Positions 17,956 to 26,560 of a DNA stretch of 64,000 nucleotides are shown one piece after another. Source of the stretch: Arthrobacter sp. 135MFCol5.1 (lineage in GTDB: Bacteria; Actinomycetota; Actinomycetes; Actinomycetales; Micrococcaceae); the NCBI RefSeq assembly GCF_000374865.1, contig NZ_KB895452.1, positions 186,001-250,000 of the forward strand, written 5' to 3'. Both the position numbers and the translations under genes were made by a program. Each line of letters starts with the position of its first letter. The first letter of the stretch is position 1. Below the pieces are notes generated by a model. That model was given only the letters and a program-made list of their open reading frames with translations, did no database searches and was not told the DNA's origin.

Positions 17956-18783
17956 ATGGCTGACGGAAACTGGACTGTGCAAGGCCCGCAAACCATTGAA
18001 ATCGGGGACGCCACCGCCCTGAAGCTGGGCATGGTGCGCGGCAAGTTCACCGTGGCGGCCCATGCCGGGCCGGATGTCCGGGTTGAGATCTCGGAAGTCC
18101 ACGGCGACCCCGTGGCGGTATCAGCAAGCGGCGGCAGGGTGGAAGTCCGGCATCAACTGAATGGTCCGCAGGGATGGTTCAAGAATTTGATGGAGTCCGT
18201 CAACCACACCAGCGACAACTCGGCCGTGATCAGCATTTCCGTTCCACCCGGCGTCGAGGTGGAGGCCGGCACCGTCAGTGGCGAAGGACTGGTCTCCGGC
18301 GTCGCCGCCCACGTCCGCCTCAACACCGTGTCAGGCTCCGTCGTCGCCGACGGCACCTCCGGTGAGCTGCAGGTCAACACCGTGAGCGGCACGGCCGCCG
18401 TCAGGAACCACCGTGGCGTCCTCACGGTCAAGACCGTCTCCGGGGCAGTCACCGCGGACGGGCACTTCACCAACGTACGCACGAACACCGTCAGCGGCCA
18501 CCTCGCTTTCGAACTGCTTGGCTTTACCCATGATTTCGGCTCCAACTCCGTCTCCGGGGACCTGACCATTCAACTTCCGCACGATGTCGGCGTCGATATC
18601 GTGGCCAAGTCGGCCGGCGGGGCGGTGGTCCTTGACGGCCAGCAGTGCTTCCTGGCCAACGGAAGAGTGGAAACGATTGCCGGCCCGGATGAACAGCTCA
18701 TGCTGGTCAGGACCAACTCGGTGTCCGGCCGGACGTCCATTGTCCACGCCCCGAAACCCGGCAGCGGGGAAGCGCACGGCTGA
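17956..18783 (+). CDS. DUF4097 beta-repeat protein
   Basis: A 275-residue protein of the DUF4097 family, predicted to form a right-handed beta-solenoid. Short repeats with an NTVSG or NSVSG core recur about every 18-22 residues between residues 95 and 255. No signal peptide or membrane helix is visible, so it is probably cytoplasmic. The function of the family is not established. In actinobacteria it is commonly paired with a PadR-type gene, as here, where the stop and the padR start overlap (TGATG). GGAGGGG lies 3 bases before the ATG. The partner is probably its own repressor. Confidence 0.8.
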   Translation: MADGNWTVQGPQTIEIGDATALKLGMVRGKFTVAAHAGPDVRVEISEVHGDPVAVSASGGRVEVRHQLNGPQGWFKNLMESVNHTSDNSAVISISVPPGVEVEAGTVSGEGLVSGVAAHVRLNTVSGSVVADGTSGELQVNTVSGTAAVRNHRGVLTVKTVSGAVTADGHFTNVRTNTVSGHLAFELLGFTHDFGSNSVSGDLTIQLPHDVGVDIVAKSAGGAVVLDGQQCFLANGRVETIAGPDEQLMLVRTNSVSGRTSIVHAPKPGSGEAHG

Positions 18784-19244
18784 TGCCTGCCGTCTTCGCA
18801 CACGGTGCGTTGCGCTTGTACCTGCTTTCATTGCTCGAAGGCGGTCCCAAGCACGGGTACGAGCTCATCAAGGCCCTCAAGGACCGCTTTGGCGGCGCCT
18901 ACTCCCCCAGCGCGGGAACGATCTATCCACGGCTGGGCAAGCTTCAAGCGGACGGCCTGGTGGCCACTGAGCCGTCCGGACGACGCACGACGTACCGCAT
19001 CACGGCAGAAGGCCTTGCCGAGCTGAACCACCGCCAGGTGGACCTGGCAGCAGTGGAACGCGGGATCACCGCCTCCGTACAGCAGCTCGCCATAGACCGG
19101 ATGCTGCAACAATTTCGGGATGGCATCCGCGCCGACCTGCAACGCCAGGGCCCGCCCGCGCCCCTCAACGCGGTGGCACTGGATCATGTCCGGCTTGTCC
19201 TGGAAGATGCCCGCGCCGCAATCGGCGCTGCGCTCCACGGGTAG
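18783..19244 (+). CDS. PadR-family transcriptional regulator
   Basis: A 153-residue PadR regulator. The winged helix is at residues 1-80 (LRLYLLSLLEGGPKHGYELI, then the family signature SAGTIYPRLGKLQADGLV and the wing SGRRTTYRIT), followed by a C-terminal dimerisation helix region. Co-translated with the DUF4097 gene and probably represses the operon through the palindrome at 17930-17941. The inducer is unknown; PadR proteins of this short class respond to small hydrophobic compounds or to envelope stress. Confidence 0.9.
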   Translation: MPAVFAHGALRLYLLSLLEGGPKHGYELIKALKDRFGGAYSPSAGTIYPRLGKLQADGLVATEPSGRRTTYRITAEGLAELNHRQVDLAAVERGITASVQQLAIDRMLQQFRDGIRADLQRQGPPAPLNAVALDHVRLVLEDARAAIGAALHG

Positions 19245-19362
19245 GCGCAGGCAACCAGCGGCACCGCCGCAGGTCACCGGCCCGCTCCGGTTCGCGGGCC
19301 GCCACATCATGTGGGAGACTGGAGGGCAGCTCTTTTGAGTACCAACAGTAAGGAGGCCAGCT

Positions 19363-19437
19363 ATGAGCAAGCGTGCACGCAAGCGTCGTGACCGTAAGCG
19401 TGGCGGCGCGAACCACGGGAAGCGCCCCAACACCTAG
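19363..19437 (+). CDS. Ribosomal protein bL37 (24 residues)
   Basis: A 24-codon gene starting MSKRARKRRDRKRGG and ending NHGKRPNT. It is very basic and matches the tiny actinobacterial large-subunit protein bL37 known from mycobacterial ribosome structures (also annotated as an AURKAIP1/COX24-domain protein). A strong AAGGAGG lies 5-7 bases before the ATG and a terminator follows 27 bases after the stop, so it is a self-contained transcription unit or the end of a short one. Easily missed by gene callers because of its length. Confidence 0.85.
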   Translation: MSKRARKRRDRKRGGANHGKRPNT

Positions 19438-19464
19438 GCAAATGCCAGGGACTACGGTTCAAGC

Positions 19465-19501
19465 AAAGGACCCCGAAGCCATTCGGCTTTCGGGGTCCTT
19501 T
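19465..19501. terminator. Bidirectional terminator between bL37 and rsrA
   Basis: A long hairpin: AAAGGACCCCGAAGCC (19465-19480), loop ATTC, and a complementary arm to 19501 with one bulged base. A-rich on one side and T-rich on the other, so it can end both the rightward bL37 and the leftward sigR-rsrA transcripts. Confidence 0.8.
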
Positions 19502-19538
19502 GCTGTCTGCGGCCATTGTCCGCCGGCGTGGGGCGTTC

Positions 19539-19799
19539 CTACGCCTCCACCGGCCGGATGGCGTGGATACGGTCCAGGATGGCGTTCTTCAGGTTGTCCG
19601 GAGCGGACTCTGTGCAGGAGCGCTTGACCATGTTGCGGATCACGCACTCAAGGTCATACTGCTGCGCGCACTCGGGGCAGTCGTCAAGGTGGTTCTTGAT
19701 TTCGGTAAGGTCCTCGCGGGTCAACGCCCCATCAAGGTACTCGTAGATGCGTTGCATCCGGGTGTCGTCGCAATCGCCCAATCCCTGGCAGTCGCTCAT
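19539..19799 (-). CDS. rsrA: Zinc-binding anti-sigma factor RsrA (mycothiol system anti-sigma-R)
   Basis: An 86-residue anti-sigma factor of the ZAS family. The zinc site is complete: His37, Cys41 and Cys44 in HLDDCPEC, with further cysteines at 4 and 10, close to the positions used by Streptomyces RsrA. When reduced it holds the sigma factor inactive; disulfide stress oxidises the cysteines, frees zinc and releases the sigma factor. Its ATG overlaps the sigR stop (ATGA), ensuring equal synthesis. The longer frame upstream in this phase runs over sigR and is not coding. Confidence 0.92.
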   Translation of the reverse strand: MSDCQGLGDCDDTRMQRIYEYLDGALTREDLTEIKNHLDDCPECAQQYDLECVIRNMVKRSCTESAPDNLKNAILDRIHAIRPVEA

Positions 19800-20569
19800 T
19801 TCCTGTTCTCCTGTGGTTTGCTTCCTGCCGCTTCCGATGCATCTGCGGCCGTTTTGAATCCGCGCTCGGCGGCGTATTCCGCGAGCATGTCCCGCAACAT
19901 TCTCCGGCCGCGGTGGAGCCGGGACATCACGGTGCCGATGGGCGTGTTCATGATGTCTGAGATTTCCTTGTAGGCGTAGCCCTCGACGTCGGCGAAGTAC
20001 ACTGCCAGCCGGAATTCCTCCGGAATGTCCTGGAGCGCCCGCTTGACGTCTGAATCCGGGAGGTGGTCCAACGCCTCGGCCTCGGCCGACCGAAGTCCGC
20101 TTGAAGTATGGGACTCCGCGCGGGCAAGCTGCCAATCCTCGATCGTGTCCGAATTGGACTGAAGCGGCTCGCGCTGCCTCTTGCGGTAGAGGTTGATGTA
20201 GGTGTTGGTCAGGATCCGGTACAGCCACGCTTTGAGGTTCGTGCCCGGCTTGTATTGGTGGAACGCCGAAAATGCCTTGGTGTAGGCCTCCTGGACCAGG
20301 TCCTCGGCATCTGAGGGGTTCCGTGCCATGCGCATCGCCGCCGAGTACAGCTGGTCGACGTACTGCATGGCGTCCCGCTCGAAGCGCAGACGGCGGTCCT
20401 CAACGGTCTCCGCCGCAACGTCCAGGGCGGCGTCCTCGGTGTCCGGCCCTGCGGCCGGACCAACCTCCCCCGCCGGTGCGGCAGAAGCCGGCGGGGCCGG
20501 TGCCGAGCCGTTCGCTGCGCCAGGTGAAGCCTCATACATGGCCGCGACGGCCGGATCCAGGGTGCTCAT
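19796..20569 (-). CDS. sigR: ECF sigma factor SigR/SigH (thiol-oxidative stress)
   Basis: A group IV sigma factor with region 2 (about residues 65-130: [26 protein letters not shown]) and region 4 (about 175-225: [46 protein letters not shown]). With RsrA beside it this is the SigR/SigH regulator of thioredoxin, mycothiol and protein quality genes. The ATG at 20569 gives 257 residues. An in-frame ATG at 20734 would add exactly 55 residues and lies just after a SigR-type promoter, so a longer isoform is possible. An Ala/Pro-rich N-terminal tail precedes region 2. Confidence 0.9.
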   Translation of the reverse strand: MSTLDPAVAAMYEASPGAANGSAPAPPASAAPAGEVGPAAGPDTEDAALDVAAETVEDRRLRFERDAMQYVDQLYSAAMRMARNPSDAEDLVQEAYTKAFSAFHQYKPGTNLKAWLYRILTNTYINLYRKRQREPLQSNSDTIEDWQLARAESHTSSGLRSAEAEALDHLPDSDVKRALQDIPEEFRLAVYFADVEGYAYKEISDIMNTPIGTVMSRLHRGRRMLRDMLAEYAAERGFKTAADASEAAGSKPQENRK

Positions 20570-20754
20570 TGCCTTCAAGTCTACTGTCAGGCGCCCTGCC
20601 CGGGGCGTGCCGTACTCCAAGGGATCGGCAGCCAGTGCTTCCACTGCCACCGGACCCGCGGGCCTCGTTCCGTCCAACACCTTCCCCAAGGGCCAACTCC
20701 GCTCTGTATCGGGTGAATGATCATCGGGCCGCATGTCGGTGACCCGTCAACCAT

Positions 20755-20780
20755 AACCCCTTCCCGCAGGCAAATATTCC
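20755..20780 (-). promoter_or_regulatory. SigR-type autoregulatory promoter
   Basis: On the minus strand GGAAT (20780-20776) and GTT (20757-20755) are separated by exactly 18 bases, the SigR/SigH consensus. The predicted start is at about 20748, upstream of both possible sigR start codons. This gives positive feedback of SigR on its own operon. Confidence 0.75.
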
Positions 20781-20845
20781 CCAAAAGTGCAAGACTAGGA
20801 CCGACTCCGCCGCGTTCCGCGGTTCGTCCATCCAGGAGGAAATCC

Positions 20846-21394
20846 ATGTCCTTTGTCCGCACGCTCGCACGGCCCATGCTCGCCTCCAGTTTTGTCATTG
20901 CCGGACTGGATAAGCTCAAGAACTCCGACGACACTGCGCAGCAACTCTCACCCCTGCTCCGCAAGGCCGCGGCCTCGCTTCCGTTCCAGGCCAGCGAGAA
21001 GACCCTCGCGCGTGTTATCGGCGGTACCCAGGTGGGCGCCGGCGTCCTGTTCGGCCTTGGAAAGTTCTCCAGGCTCTCCGCGTCGCTGCTGACGGTGGTT
21101 TCCCTGCTCAACACGTTCGTTGAGTGGCGCAGCGCGGACATCAGCAGCAAGGAAGGGCGCGAGACCCGCCGGAACCAGCTGCTCAAGAACCTGTCCCTCA
21201 GCGGCGGTGCGCTGCTCGCCTCGGTGGACACCGCAGGAAAGCCGGGACTGGCCTGGCGCGCCGAGCACCTTGCCGCAGGTGCCCGGCGGAACGCCTCGCA
21301 CCTGGCCGCCGACGCTCGCAAGACCACGAACAAGAAGCTGCACAAGGCGGACAAGGCTGTCCGCCGCGCCGTCGACCACGCCACGGGAGCCTAA
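20846..21394 (+). CDS. DoxX-family membrane protein
   Basis: A 182-residue DoxX-like protein. The N-terminal RPMLASSFVIAGLDKLKN motif and following hydrophobic segments (about 60-85 and 105-125) are typical of this small integral membrane family, which is tied to redox stress in actinobacteria. The C-terminus is unusual: about 45 residues rich in Lys, Arg and Ala, probably cytoplasmic. The ATG at 20846 has a perfect AGGAGGA 5 bases upstream; earlier in-frame codons are not supported. Divergent from sigR, which fits a redox role but does not prove it. Confidence 0.82.
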   Translation: MSFVRTLARPMLASSFVIAGLDKLKNSDDTAQQLSPLLRKAAASLPFQASEKTLARVIGGTQVGAGVLFGLGKFSRLSASLLTVVSLLNTFVEWRSADISSKEGRETRRNQLLKNLSLSGGALLASVDTAGKPGLAWRAEHLAAGARRNASHLAADARKTTNKKLHKADKAVRRAVDHATGA

Positions 21395-21400
21395 GCACGA

Positions 21401-22789
21401 ATGACCGCAGCAACTGCCGCCCGGGACGCTTCCGGAACACCTGTCCAGCACTGGGACGCCCCTTTCGCTTCCCGGCCCGTCAACGCCACCGTTACGGTGC
21501 CTGGCTCGAAGTCCCTGACCAACAGGTACCTCGTTCTGGCGGCATTGGCGGATGGGCCGTCCCGGTTGCGGGCGCCCCTGCATTCCAGGGATTCCGTGCT
21601 GATGATCGATGCGCTGCGGCAGCTTGGCGCCACGATCACGGAGGTCCCAGGCGACGGAACCTTTGGTCCCGACCTCGAAGTGGTTCCGTTGCCTGCGTCC
21701 GCGCCCGTGACGGAGGCCCGGATCGACTGCGGGCTGGCCGGTACGGTGATGCGGTTCGTTCCGCCGCTCGCTGCGCTCCGCAACGGGGTAAGCGTGTTCG
21801 ACGGCGACCCGCACGCACGCAAGCGCCCCATGGGGACCATCATCGAGGCCCTCAAGGCCCTGGGTGTGGCTGTCTCAGCCGAAGACGGCAACGCCCCGTC
21901 GTCCCTCCCGTTCGCCGTGGCGGGCAAGGGCTCCGTCCGCGGCGGCCACCTGGTGATTGATGCCAGCGCTTCGTCCCAGTTTGTCTCCGCGCTCCTGCTC
22001 GTGGGGGCACGGTTCGACGACGGCCTGCATCTTGAGCACGTGGGCAAACCGGTACCAAGCTTGGACCACATCAACATGACGGTCTCGGTCCTTCGCGGCG
22101 CAGGCGTGTCCGTGGACGATTCCGTGCCCAACCACTGGGTGGTGGCGCCCGGACCGATCCGTGCCTTCGACCAGCGGATCGAACAGGACCTTTCCAACGC
22201 GGGCCCGTTCCTGGCGGCGGCCCTCGCCTCTCGGGGAACGGTCCGGATCCCCAACTGGCCGGCGGAGACCCAGCAGGTGGGCGACCTGTGGCGCAACATC
22301 CTCACCAGCATGGGTGCCACGGTCACGTTGGACAGCGGCGTCCTGACCGTCACCGGCGGTCCGGAAATCAAGGGTGGGGACTTCGCGGACACCAGCGAAC
22401 TCGCCCCCACCGTCGCCGCGCTGTGCGCCTTGGCCTCGGAGCCATCCCGGCTCACCGGGATCGCGCACCTGCGAGGACACGAAACCGACAGGCTGGCTGC
22501 CCTGGTGGCAGAGATCAACCGGCTCGGCGGAGACGCCGAGGAAACTCCGGACGGACTGCTCATCCGCCCCGCCCGGCTGCACGCCGGCGTCGTGCACAGC
22601 TACGCGGACCACCGGATGGCCACGGCCGGGGCGATCCTGGGACTGGCGGTACCGGGCGTCCAGGTGGAGGATATTGCCACCACAGCCAAGACCATGCCCG
22701 ACTTCCCACAGCTGTGGGCAGGCATGCTGGCCCAGGAGGGCACGTCCGCTGCCGGACCGGAAGGGCGCGGCAGTGGCGCGGAGCACTGA
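21401..22789 (+). CDS. aroA: 3-phosphoshikimate 1-carboxyvinyltransferase (EPSP synthase)
   Basis: AroA transfers the enolpyruvyl group of PEP to shikimate 3-phosphate, the sixth step of the shikimate pathway. At 462 residues it is complete, with [20 protein letters not shown] near the N-terminus, [16 protein letters not shown], the [14 protein letters not shown] block and [13 protein letters not shown] near the C-terminus. It starts 6 bases after the DoxX gene and its end overlaps rsgA by 17 bases, so the three are probably one operon. The aroA-rsgA order near sigR/sigH is shared with other actinobacteria. Confidence 0.95.
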   Translation: MTAATAARDASGTPVQHWDAPFASRPVNATVTVPGSKSLTNRYLVLAALADGPSRLRAPLHSRDSVLMIDALRQLGATITEVPGDGTFGPDLEVVPLPASAPVTEARIDCGLAGTVMRFVPPLAALRNGVSVFDGDPHARKRPMGTIIEALKALGVAVSAEDGNAPSSLPFAVAGKGSVRGGHLVIDASASSQFVSALLLVGARFDDGLHLEHVGKPVPSLDHINMTVSVLRGAGVSVDDSVPNHWVVAPGPIRAFDQRIEQDLSNAGPFLAAALASRGTVRIPNWPAETQQVGDLWRNILTSMGATVTLDSGVLTVTGGPEIKGGDFADTSELAPTVAALCALASEPSRLTGIAHLRGHETDRLAALVAEINRLGGDAEETPDGLLIRPARLHAGVVHSYADHRMATAGAILGLAVPGVQVEDIATTAKTMPDFPQLWAGMLAQEGTSAAGPEGRGSGAEH

Positions 22790-23888
22790 TTCCTGGGACG
22801 AATCGGACGTCAGGATCCGCCCGAGCAAGAAAGGCTCCAGGCCACGCACCAAAGACCGCCCCAGCCACGATGACGCCGTAACCGGCCGGATCATCACGGT
22901 GGACCGTGGGCGGTACACCGCGGTGGTGGGTGAGGACTCGGACAATGAGCGGGTGGTCATCGCTGCGCGGGCCCGCGAGCTTCGCCGCAATCCCGTGGTG
23001 GCCGGCGACTTCGTCTCCCTGGTGGGGGATGTCTCCGGAGCCCCGGACACGCTGGCCCGGCTGGTGAGAATTCAGGACCGCCGCACCCTGCTTCGCCGCA
23101 GTGCCGACGATACCGACCCCGTGGAGCGCGCCGTGGTGGCCAACGCGGACCAGCTGGTCATCGTCGTGGCGGCCGCCAACCCCGAGCCCCGCACAGGCTT
23201 CATTGACCGCGCCCTGGTGGCGGCCTACGACGCCGGGATCGCGCCGATCCTGCTGGTGACCAAGGCCGACGTCAAGGATCCCGCCGAGCTCCTCTCCAAT
23301 TACACGCACCTGGACTTCCCCGTCATCATCAGCAAGACCGCCGACGCACAGGCCTCCGGGATCGACGCGCGGTCCGACGACGGCCTCTCCGCCCGGCTGG
23401 ACAGCGCTGCGGTGGCCGCCCTCCGCGCACACCTCGACGGCACCGTCACCGTGATGCTGGGGCATTCCGGGGTGGGCAAATCCACTATGGTGAACGCACT
23501 CACGGGCGCCGAGCGCGCCACCGGCGGCGTCAACGCCGTCACCGGGCGCGGCCGGCACACGTCGTCGTCGGCACTGGCACTTCGGCTCGCGGACGCGCCG
23601 CCCGGCAGCTGGATCATCGACACCCCGGGGATCCGGTCCTTTGGCCTGGCGCACGTGGACCCGGACAGGATCCTGCGCTCGTTCCCGGATCTCTCCCCGG
23701 GCGTCGAAAACTGCGAGCGGGGCTGCAAGCACACGGCAACGGCGGTCAACTGCGGGCTGGACGAGTGGGTGGACGGCGGACACGCCGGCCCTACCGGCGC
23801 CGCCCGCCTGGCGTCCCTGCGGCGGCTGCTCGGCGCCGATCCAAGGATGGAAGCACAGGAAACGAAGGAGCTTGGCAGCGTCAACTGA
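22773..23888 (+). CDS. rsgA: Ribosome small subunit-dependent GTPase A
   Basis: A circularly permuted GTPase that tests 30S subunit maturation. Order of motifs: OB-fold (about 35-110), G4 TKAD, G1 [10 protein letters not shown]3 DTPG, then a C-terminal zinc knuckle with Cys-x4-Cys-x-His (CERGCKH) and a later Cys. Length is 371 residues from the GTG at 22773, inside the end of aroA. The larger open frame to the left lies wholly within aroA and is a shadow. The N-terminus is rich in Arg and Lys, consistent with rRNA contact. Confidence 0.93.
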   Translation: MARSTDSWDESDVRIRPSKKGSRPRTKDRPSHDDAVTGRIITVDRGRYTAVVGEDSDNERVVIAARARELRRNPVVAGDFVSLVGDVSGAPDTLARLVRIQDRRTLLRRSADDTDPVERAVVANADQLVIVVAAANPEPRTGFIDRALVAAYDAGIAPILLVTKADVKDPAELLSNYTHLDFPVIISKTADAQASGIDARSDDGLSARLDSAAVAALRAHLDGTVTVMLGHSGVGKSTMVNALTGAERATGGVNAVTGRGRHTSSSALALRLADAPPGSWIIDTPGIRSFGLAHVDPDRILRSFPDLSPGVENCERGCKHTATAVNCGLDEWVDGGHAGPTGAARLASLRRLLGADPRMEAQETKELGSVN

Positions 23889-23920
23889 CGCGTTCTCCCG
23901 GCAGAAACGCCCGCAGACGG

Positions 23921-23926
23921 TAGTTT
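23921..23926 (+). promoter_or_regulatory. -10 hexamer for a leaderless hisN transcript
   Basis: TAGTTT ends 6 bases before the hisN ATG, with no ribosome-binding site between. It lies 32 bases after the rsgA stop. Confidence 0.45.
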
Positions 23927-23932
23927 GGAACC

Positions 23933-24757
23933 ATGATCCAACCCGCTTCGAGTTACAACGATGACCTGCGCCTGGCCCACGTCCTGGCCGACTCCGTGGA
24001 CGACCAGACGATGAGCCGGTTCAAGGCCCTGGACCTCCACGTCGAGACCAAGCCGGACCTGACGCCGGTCACCGACGCCGACAAGGCGGCCGAGGAGGCC
24101 ATCCGAGGCCAACTCTCCCGCTCCCGGCCCCGCGATGCCGTTCTGGGTGAGGAATTCGGCAGCACCGGCCACGGCTCGCGGCGCTGGATCATCGATCCCA
24201 TCGACGGGACCAAGAACTTCGTCCGCGGCGTCCCGGTCTGGGCCACGCTGATCGCCCTGGTGGACGAGGGCGAGCCGGTGGTGGGCGTCGTCAGCGCTCC
24301 GGCACTGGGCAAGCGCTGGTGGGCTGCCAAAGGCATGGGCGCGTACATGGGCAGGTCCCTGGCCGCCGCCACCCGGCTTCGGGTTTCCAACGTCTCAAAC
24401 CTGGCCGACGCCTCCCTCTCCTATTCCAGCCTGGGCGGCTGGAAGGAACGCGGAAACCTTGACGACTTCCTCGGCCTGACGGAAGACGTGTGGCGGACCC
24501 GGGCGTACGGGGACTTCTGGTCCTACTGCATGGTGGCGGAAGGCTCGGTGGATATCGCCTGCGAACCCGAACTGAACCTGTACGACATGGCTGCCCTGGT
24601 ACCGATCGTGGTGGAGGCCGGCGGCCGCTTCACGTCCCTCGAAGGCGAGGATGGCCCGTTCGGCGGCAATGCCCTGGCCACGAACTCGATCCTGCATTCA
24701 GAGGTGCTGCACCGGCTGAACCCGGACCTCGACGACCTGCTCCAGCAGTCGCCCTAG
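23933..24757 (+). CDS. hisN: Histidinol-phosphatase, inositol monophosphatase family (HisN)
   Basis: A Mg-dependent phosphatase of the IMPase superfamily. Metal-binding motifs are [28 protein letters not shown] (motif A) and the C-terminal [17 protein letters not shown] (motif B). The 274-residue length and the TKNFVRGVP form match HisN, the actinobacterial histidinol-phosphatase, rather than SuhB. It catalyses the penultimate reaction of histidine synthesis. A leaderless promoter allows expression apart from the aroA-rsgA transcript. Confidence 0.88.
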   Translation: MIQPASSYNDDLRLAHVLADSVDDQTMSRFKALDLHVETKPDLTPVTDADKAAEEAIRGQLSRSRPRDAVLGEEFGSTGHGSRRWIIDPIDGTKNFVRGVPVWATLIALVDEGEPVVGVVSAPALGKRWWAAKGMGAYMGRSLAAATRLRVSNVSNLADASLSYSSLGGWKERGNLDDFLGLTEDVWRTRAYGDFWSYCMVAEGSVDIACEPELNLYDMAALVPIVVEAGGRFTSLEGEDGPFGGNALATNSILHSEVLHRLNPDLDDLLQQSP

Positions 24758-24785
24758 CGGCACAATATTCGAACAATACGACGCC

Positions 24786-24809
24786 GGACGCCTCCTTGAG
24801 GGGGCGTTC
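24786..24809 (+). terminator. Probable terminator after hisN
   Basis: GGACGCCTCC (24786-24795) pairs with GGGGGCGTTC (24800-24809) through 10 base pairs including wobbles, loop TTGA. No T-run follows directly, so strength is uncertain. Confidence 0.45.
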
Positions 24810-24898
24810 GCGGCCGTTTCTTCGGCAGGGCGTAACAAAAGCCTTAACAATTGCCGCGGCTTTAGTCCTGCCCATTCCATGTTCTACGCTTTTATCCA

Positions 24899-25013
24899 GG
24901 TCACGAGTGCCAGCGCAAAACCCCGGTTTGCTGGCCGGCAACCCTCCATTCGCGGTGGGGTGCCCCGGGTGACGACCAGGCCGGTCCGGAGCGGATACGG
25001 CAAGCGCGGATTC
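24899..25013 (+). ncRNA. SAM-IV riboswitch
   Basis: The leader closely follows the SAM-IV consensus: GTCACGAGTGCCAGCG, a CCCCGG..TTGCTGGCCGGCAACC core, GCGGTGGGGTGCCCCGGGTGA, then GACCAGG and a CGGCAAGCGCGG segment that forms the pseudoknot. This actinobacterial class binds S-adenosylmethionine and usually lowers expression of sulfur or methionine genes when SAM is high. It sits 36 bases before the GTG of the class V enzyme. The 141 bases upstream hold the hisN terminator and the riboswitch promoter, whose hexamers I could not fix. Confidence 0.88.
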
Positions 25014-25049
25014 CACTGTGCCGGAGTCCTGTATCCAAGTGAGGTCTCT

Positions 25050-26468
25050 GTGACAACTGCCACCGTCTCCCCCCTTTCCGCCACCGCCAACGCCGCCGCG
25101 GCGGATCCGCGACAGGCCGTCGCCGGCCGGCCCCTCGCCGCGGTCACCGGCGCCGAGATCCAGGCGCCGCTGATCTCCGGCGGCCACGTCCGCTACGCAA
25201 ACCTCGACTACGGCGCCTCCGCACCGGCGCTGTCAGTGGTGTCCGCGTACCTGAACGAGATCCTCCCGTACTACGCGAGTGTCCACCGGGGCGCCGGCTA
25301 CGCATCCCAGATCAGCACCTCAGTGTACGAAAACGCACGCAACATTGTCCGCGACTTCGTGGGAGGGCGCCCCGGCGATTCGGTCATCTTCACCCGCAAC
25401 ACCACCGACTCCCTGAACCTGCTGGCCGGCTGCCTGCCGCTGGCGGACGGCCGCCCCGCCGGAGACGTCCTTTACCTGGACATCGAACACCACGCCAACC
25501 TCCTGCCCTGGCAGGGCGTCCCGCACCGCAGCATTGTCGCCGCGGACACCATCAGCGGCACTTTGGAGGCAGTCCGCACCGAACTTGAGCAGGGCGGGGT
25601 CAGCCTGCTGGCCGTCACCGGCGCTTCCAACGTCACCGGCGAGATCCTCCCCATCCGGGCCTTGGCCGCGCTGGCGCACCAGTACGGCGCACGGATCGTG
25701 GTGGACGCCGCCCAGCTTGCGCCGCATCGCCGGGTGGACATCAGCACGGACGACGTCGACTACCTTGCGTTCTCCGGGCACAAGCTCTACGCGCCCTTCG
25801 GCGCAGGCGTCCTGGTGGGACGTGCTGACTGGCTGGACGCCGGTGTCCCGCACCTGGCCGGGGGCGGTGCCGTCAAGGAAGCAAGGCTCGACGGCGTCAG
25901 CTGGGCCACCGGCCCGGCCCGCCATGAGGGGGGATCGCCCAACGTCCTGGGAGCCGCCACGCTGGCCCGCGCCACCCAGGTGATCGCGGAACTGGACCAG
26001 GAACGCTGGCACGCCCACGAGTCCGCCATCCGCTCCTTCCTGGTGGAGGGCCTCCAGGGCATCGACGGCGTCACCGTCCACCAGATCTTCAAGGACACCA
26101 ATCCGGAAACGGACACCATCGGCGTGGTCAATTTCTCGGTTGCAGGCTACGACGCCGGGCTGGTGGCCGCCTACCTCTCGGCGGAGCACGGCGTGGGCCT
26201 GCGGGACGGACGCTTCTGCGCCCACCCACTGCTGAAACGCCTGGGCCTGCCCAACGGATCACTCCGGGCGAGCTTCGGCGTCGGATCCCGGCTGGAGGAT
26301 GCCGAACGCCTTCTTGCCGGCATCCGCGCACTGCGCAGCAACGGGCTGGGCTGGGACTACGTGGTTGACGCAGGCCGTTGGGTGCCCGCCAACGACTCCC
26401 GCACCTACCCGCACTGGGCACCCAACACCCCGGGCACGGCCGGTGCGGCCCCCTGTATCGACGACTAG
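25050..26468 (+). CDS. Class V aminotransferase-fold PLP enzyme (cysteine desulfurase-like)
   Basis: A 472-residue fold-type I PLP enzyme related to cysteine desulfurase/selenocysteine lyase. The PLP-lysine is in FSGHKLYAPFGAGVL, the PLP-binding Asp-x-x-Gln in VVDAAQLAPH and the HHAN box in LDIEHHANLLPWQ. The extended C-terminus is longer than in SufS and is atypical. The GTG at 25050 is chosen because the longer frame would run through the riboswitch; AGTGAGG lies just upstream. SAM control points to sulfur assimilation or cysteine/homocysteine turnover, but the exact reaction is unknown. Confidence 0.8.
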   Translation: MTTATVSPLSATANAAAADPRQAVAGRPLAAVTGAEIQAPLISGGHVRYANLDYGASAPALSVVSAYLNEILPYYASVHRGAGYASQISTSVYENARNIVRDFVGGRPGDSVIFTRNTTDSLNLLAGCLPLADGRPAGDVLYLDIEHHANLLPWQGVPHRSIVAADTISGTLEAVRTELEQGGVSLLAVTGASNVTGEILPIRALAALAHQYGARIVVDAAQLAPHRRVDISTDDVDYLAFSGHKLYAPFGAGVLVGRADWLDAGVPHLAGGGAVKEARLDGVSWATGPARHEGGSPNVLGAATLARATQVIAELDQERWHAHESAIRSFLVEGLQGIDGVTVHQIFKDTNPETDTIGVVNFSVAGYDAGLVAAYLSAEHGVGLRDGRFCAHPLLKRLGLPNGSLRASFGVGSRLEDAERLLAGIRALRSNGLGWDYVVDAGRWVPANDSRTYPHWAPNTPGTAGAAPCIDD

Positions 26469-26560
26469 GGCACCTCCCGCTCCTGCTCCCCCAGCACATG
26501 TCCAAAGGGGGTGCGGTAAATTCGAGGGGCATCAATAGTCGGAATTGAAGGAGTCCACGC

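Noticed and set aside
24879..25049. Longer start for the class V enzyme
   Set aside because: The extra codons are the SAM-IV riboswitch itself; a GTG after the riboswitch starts the conserved protein.
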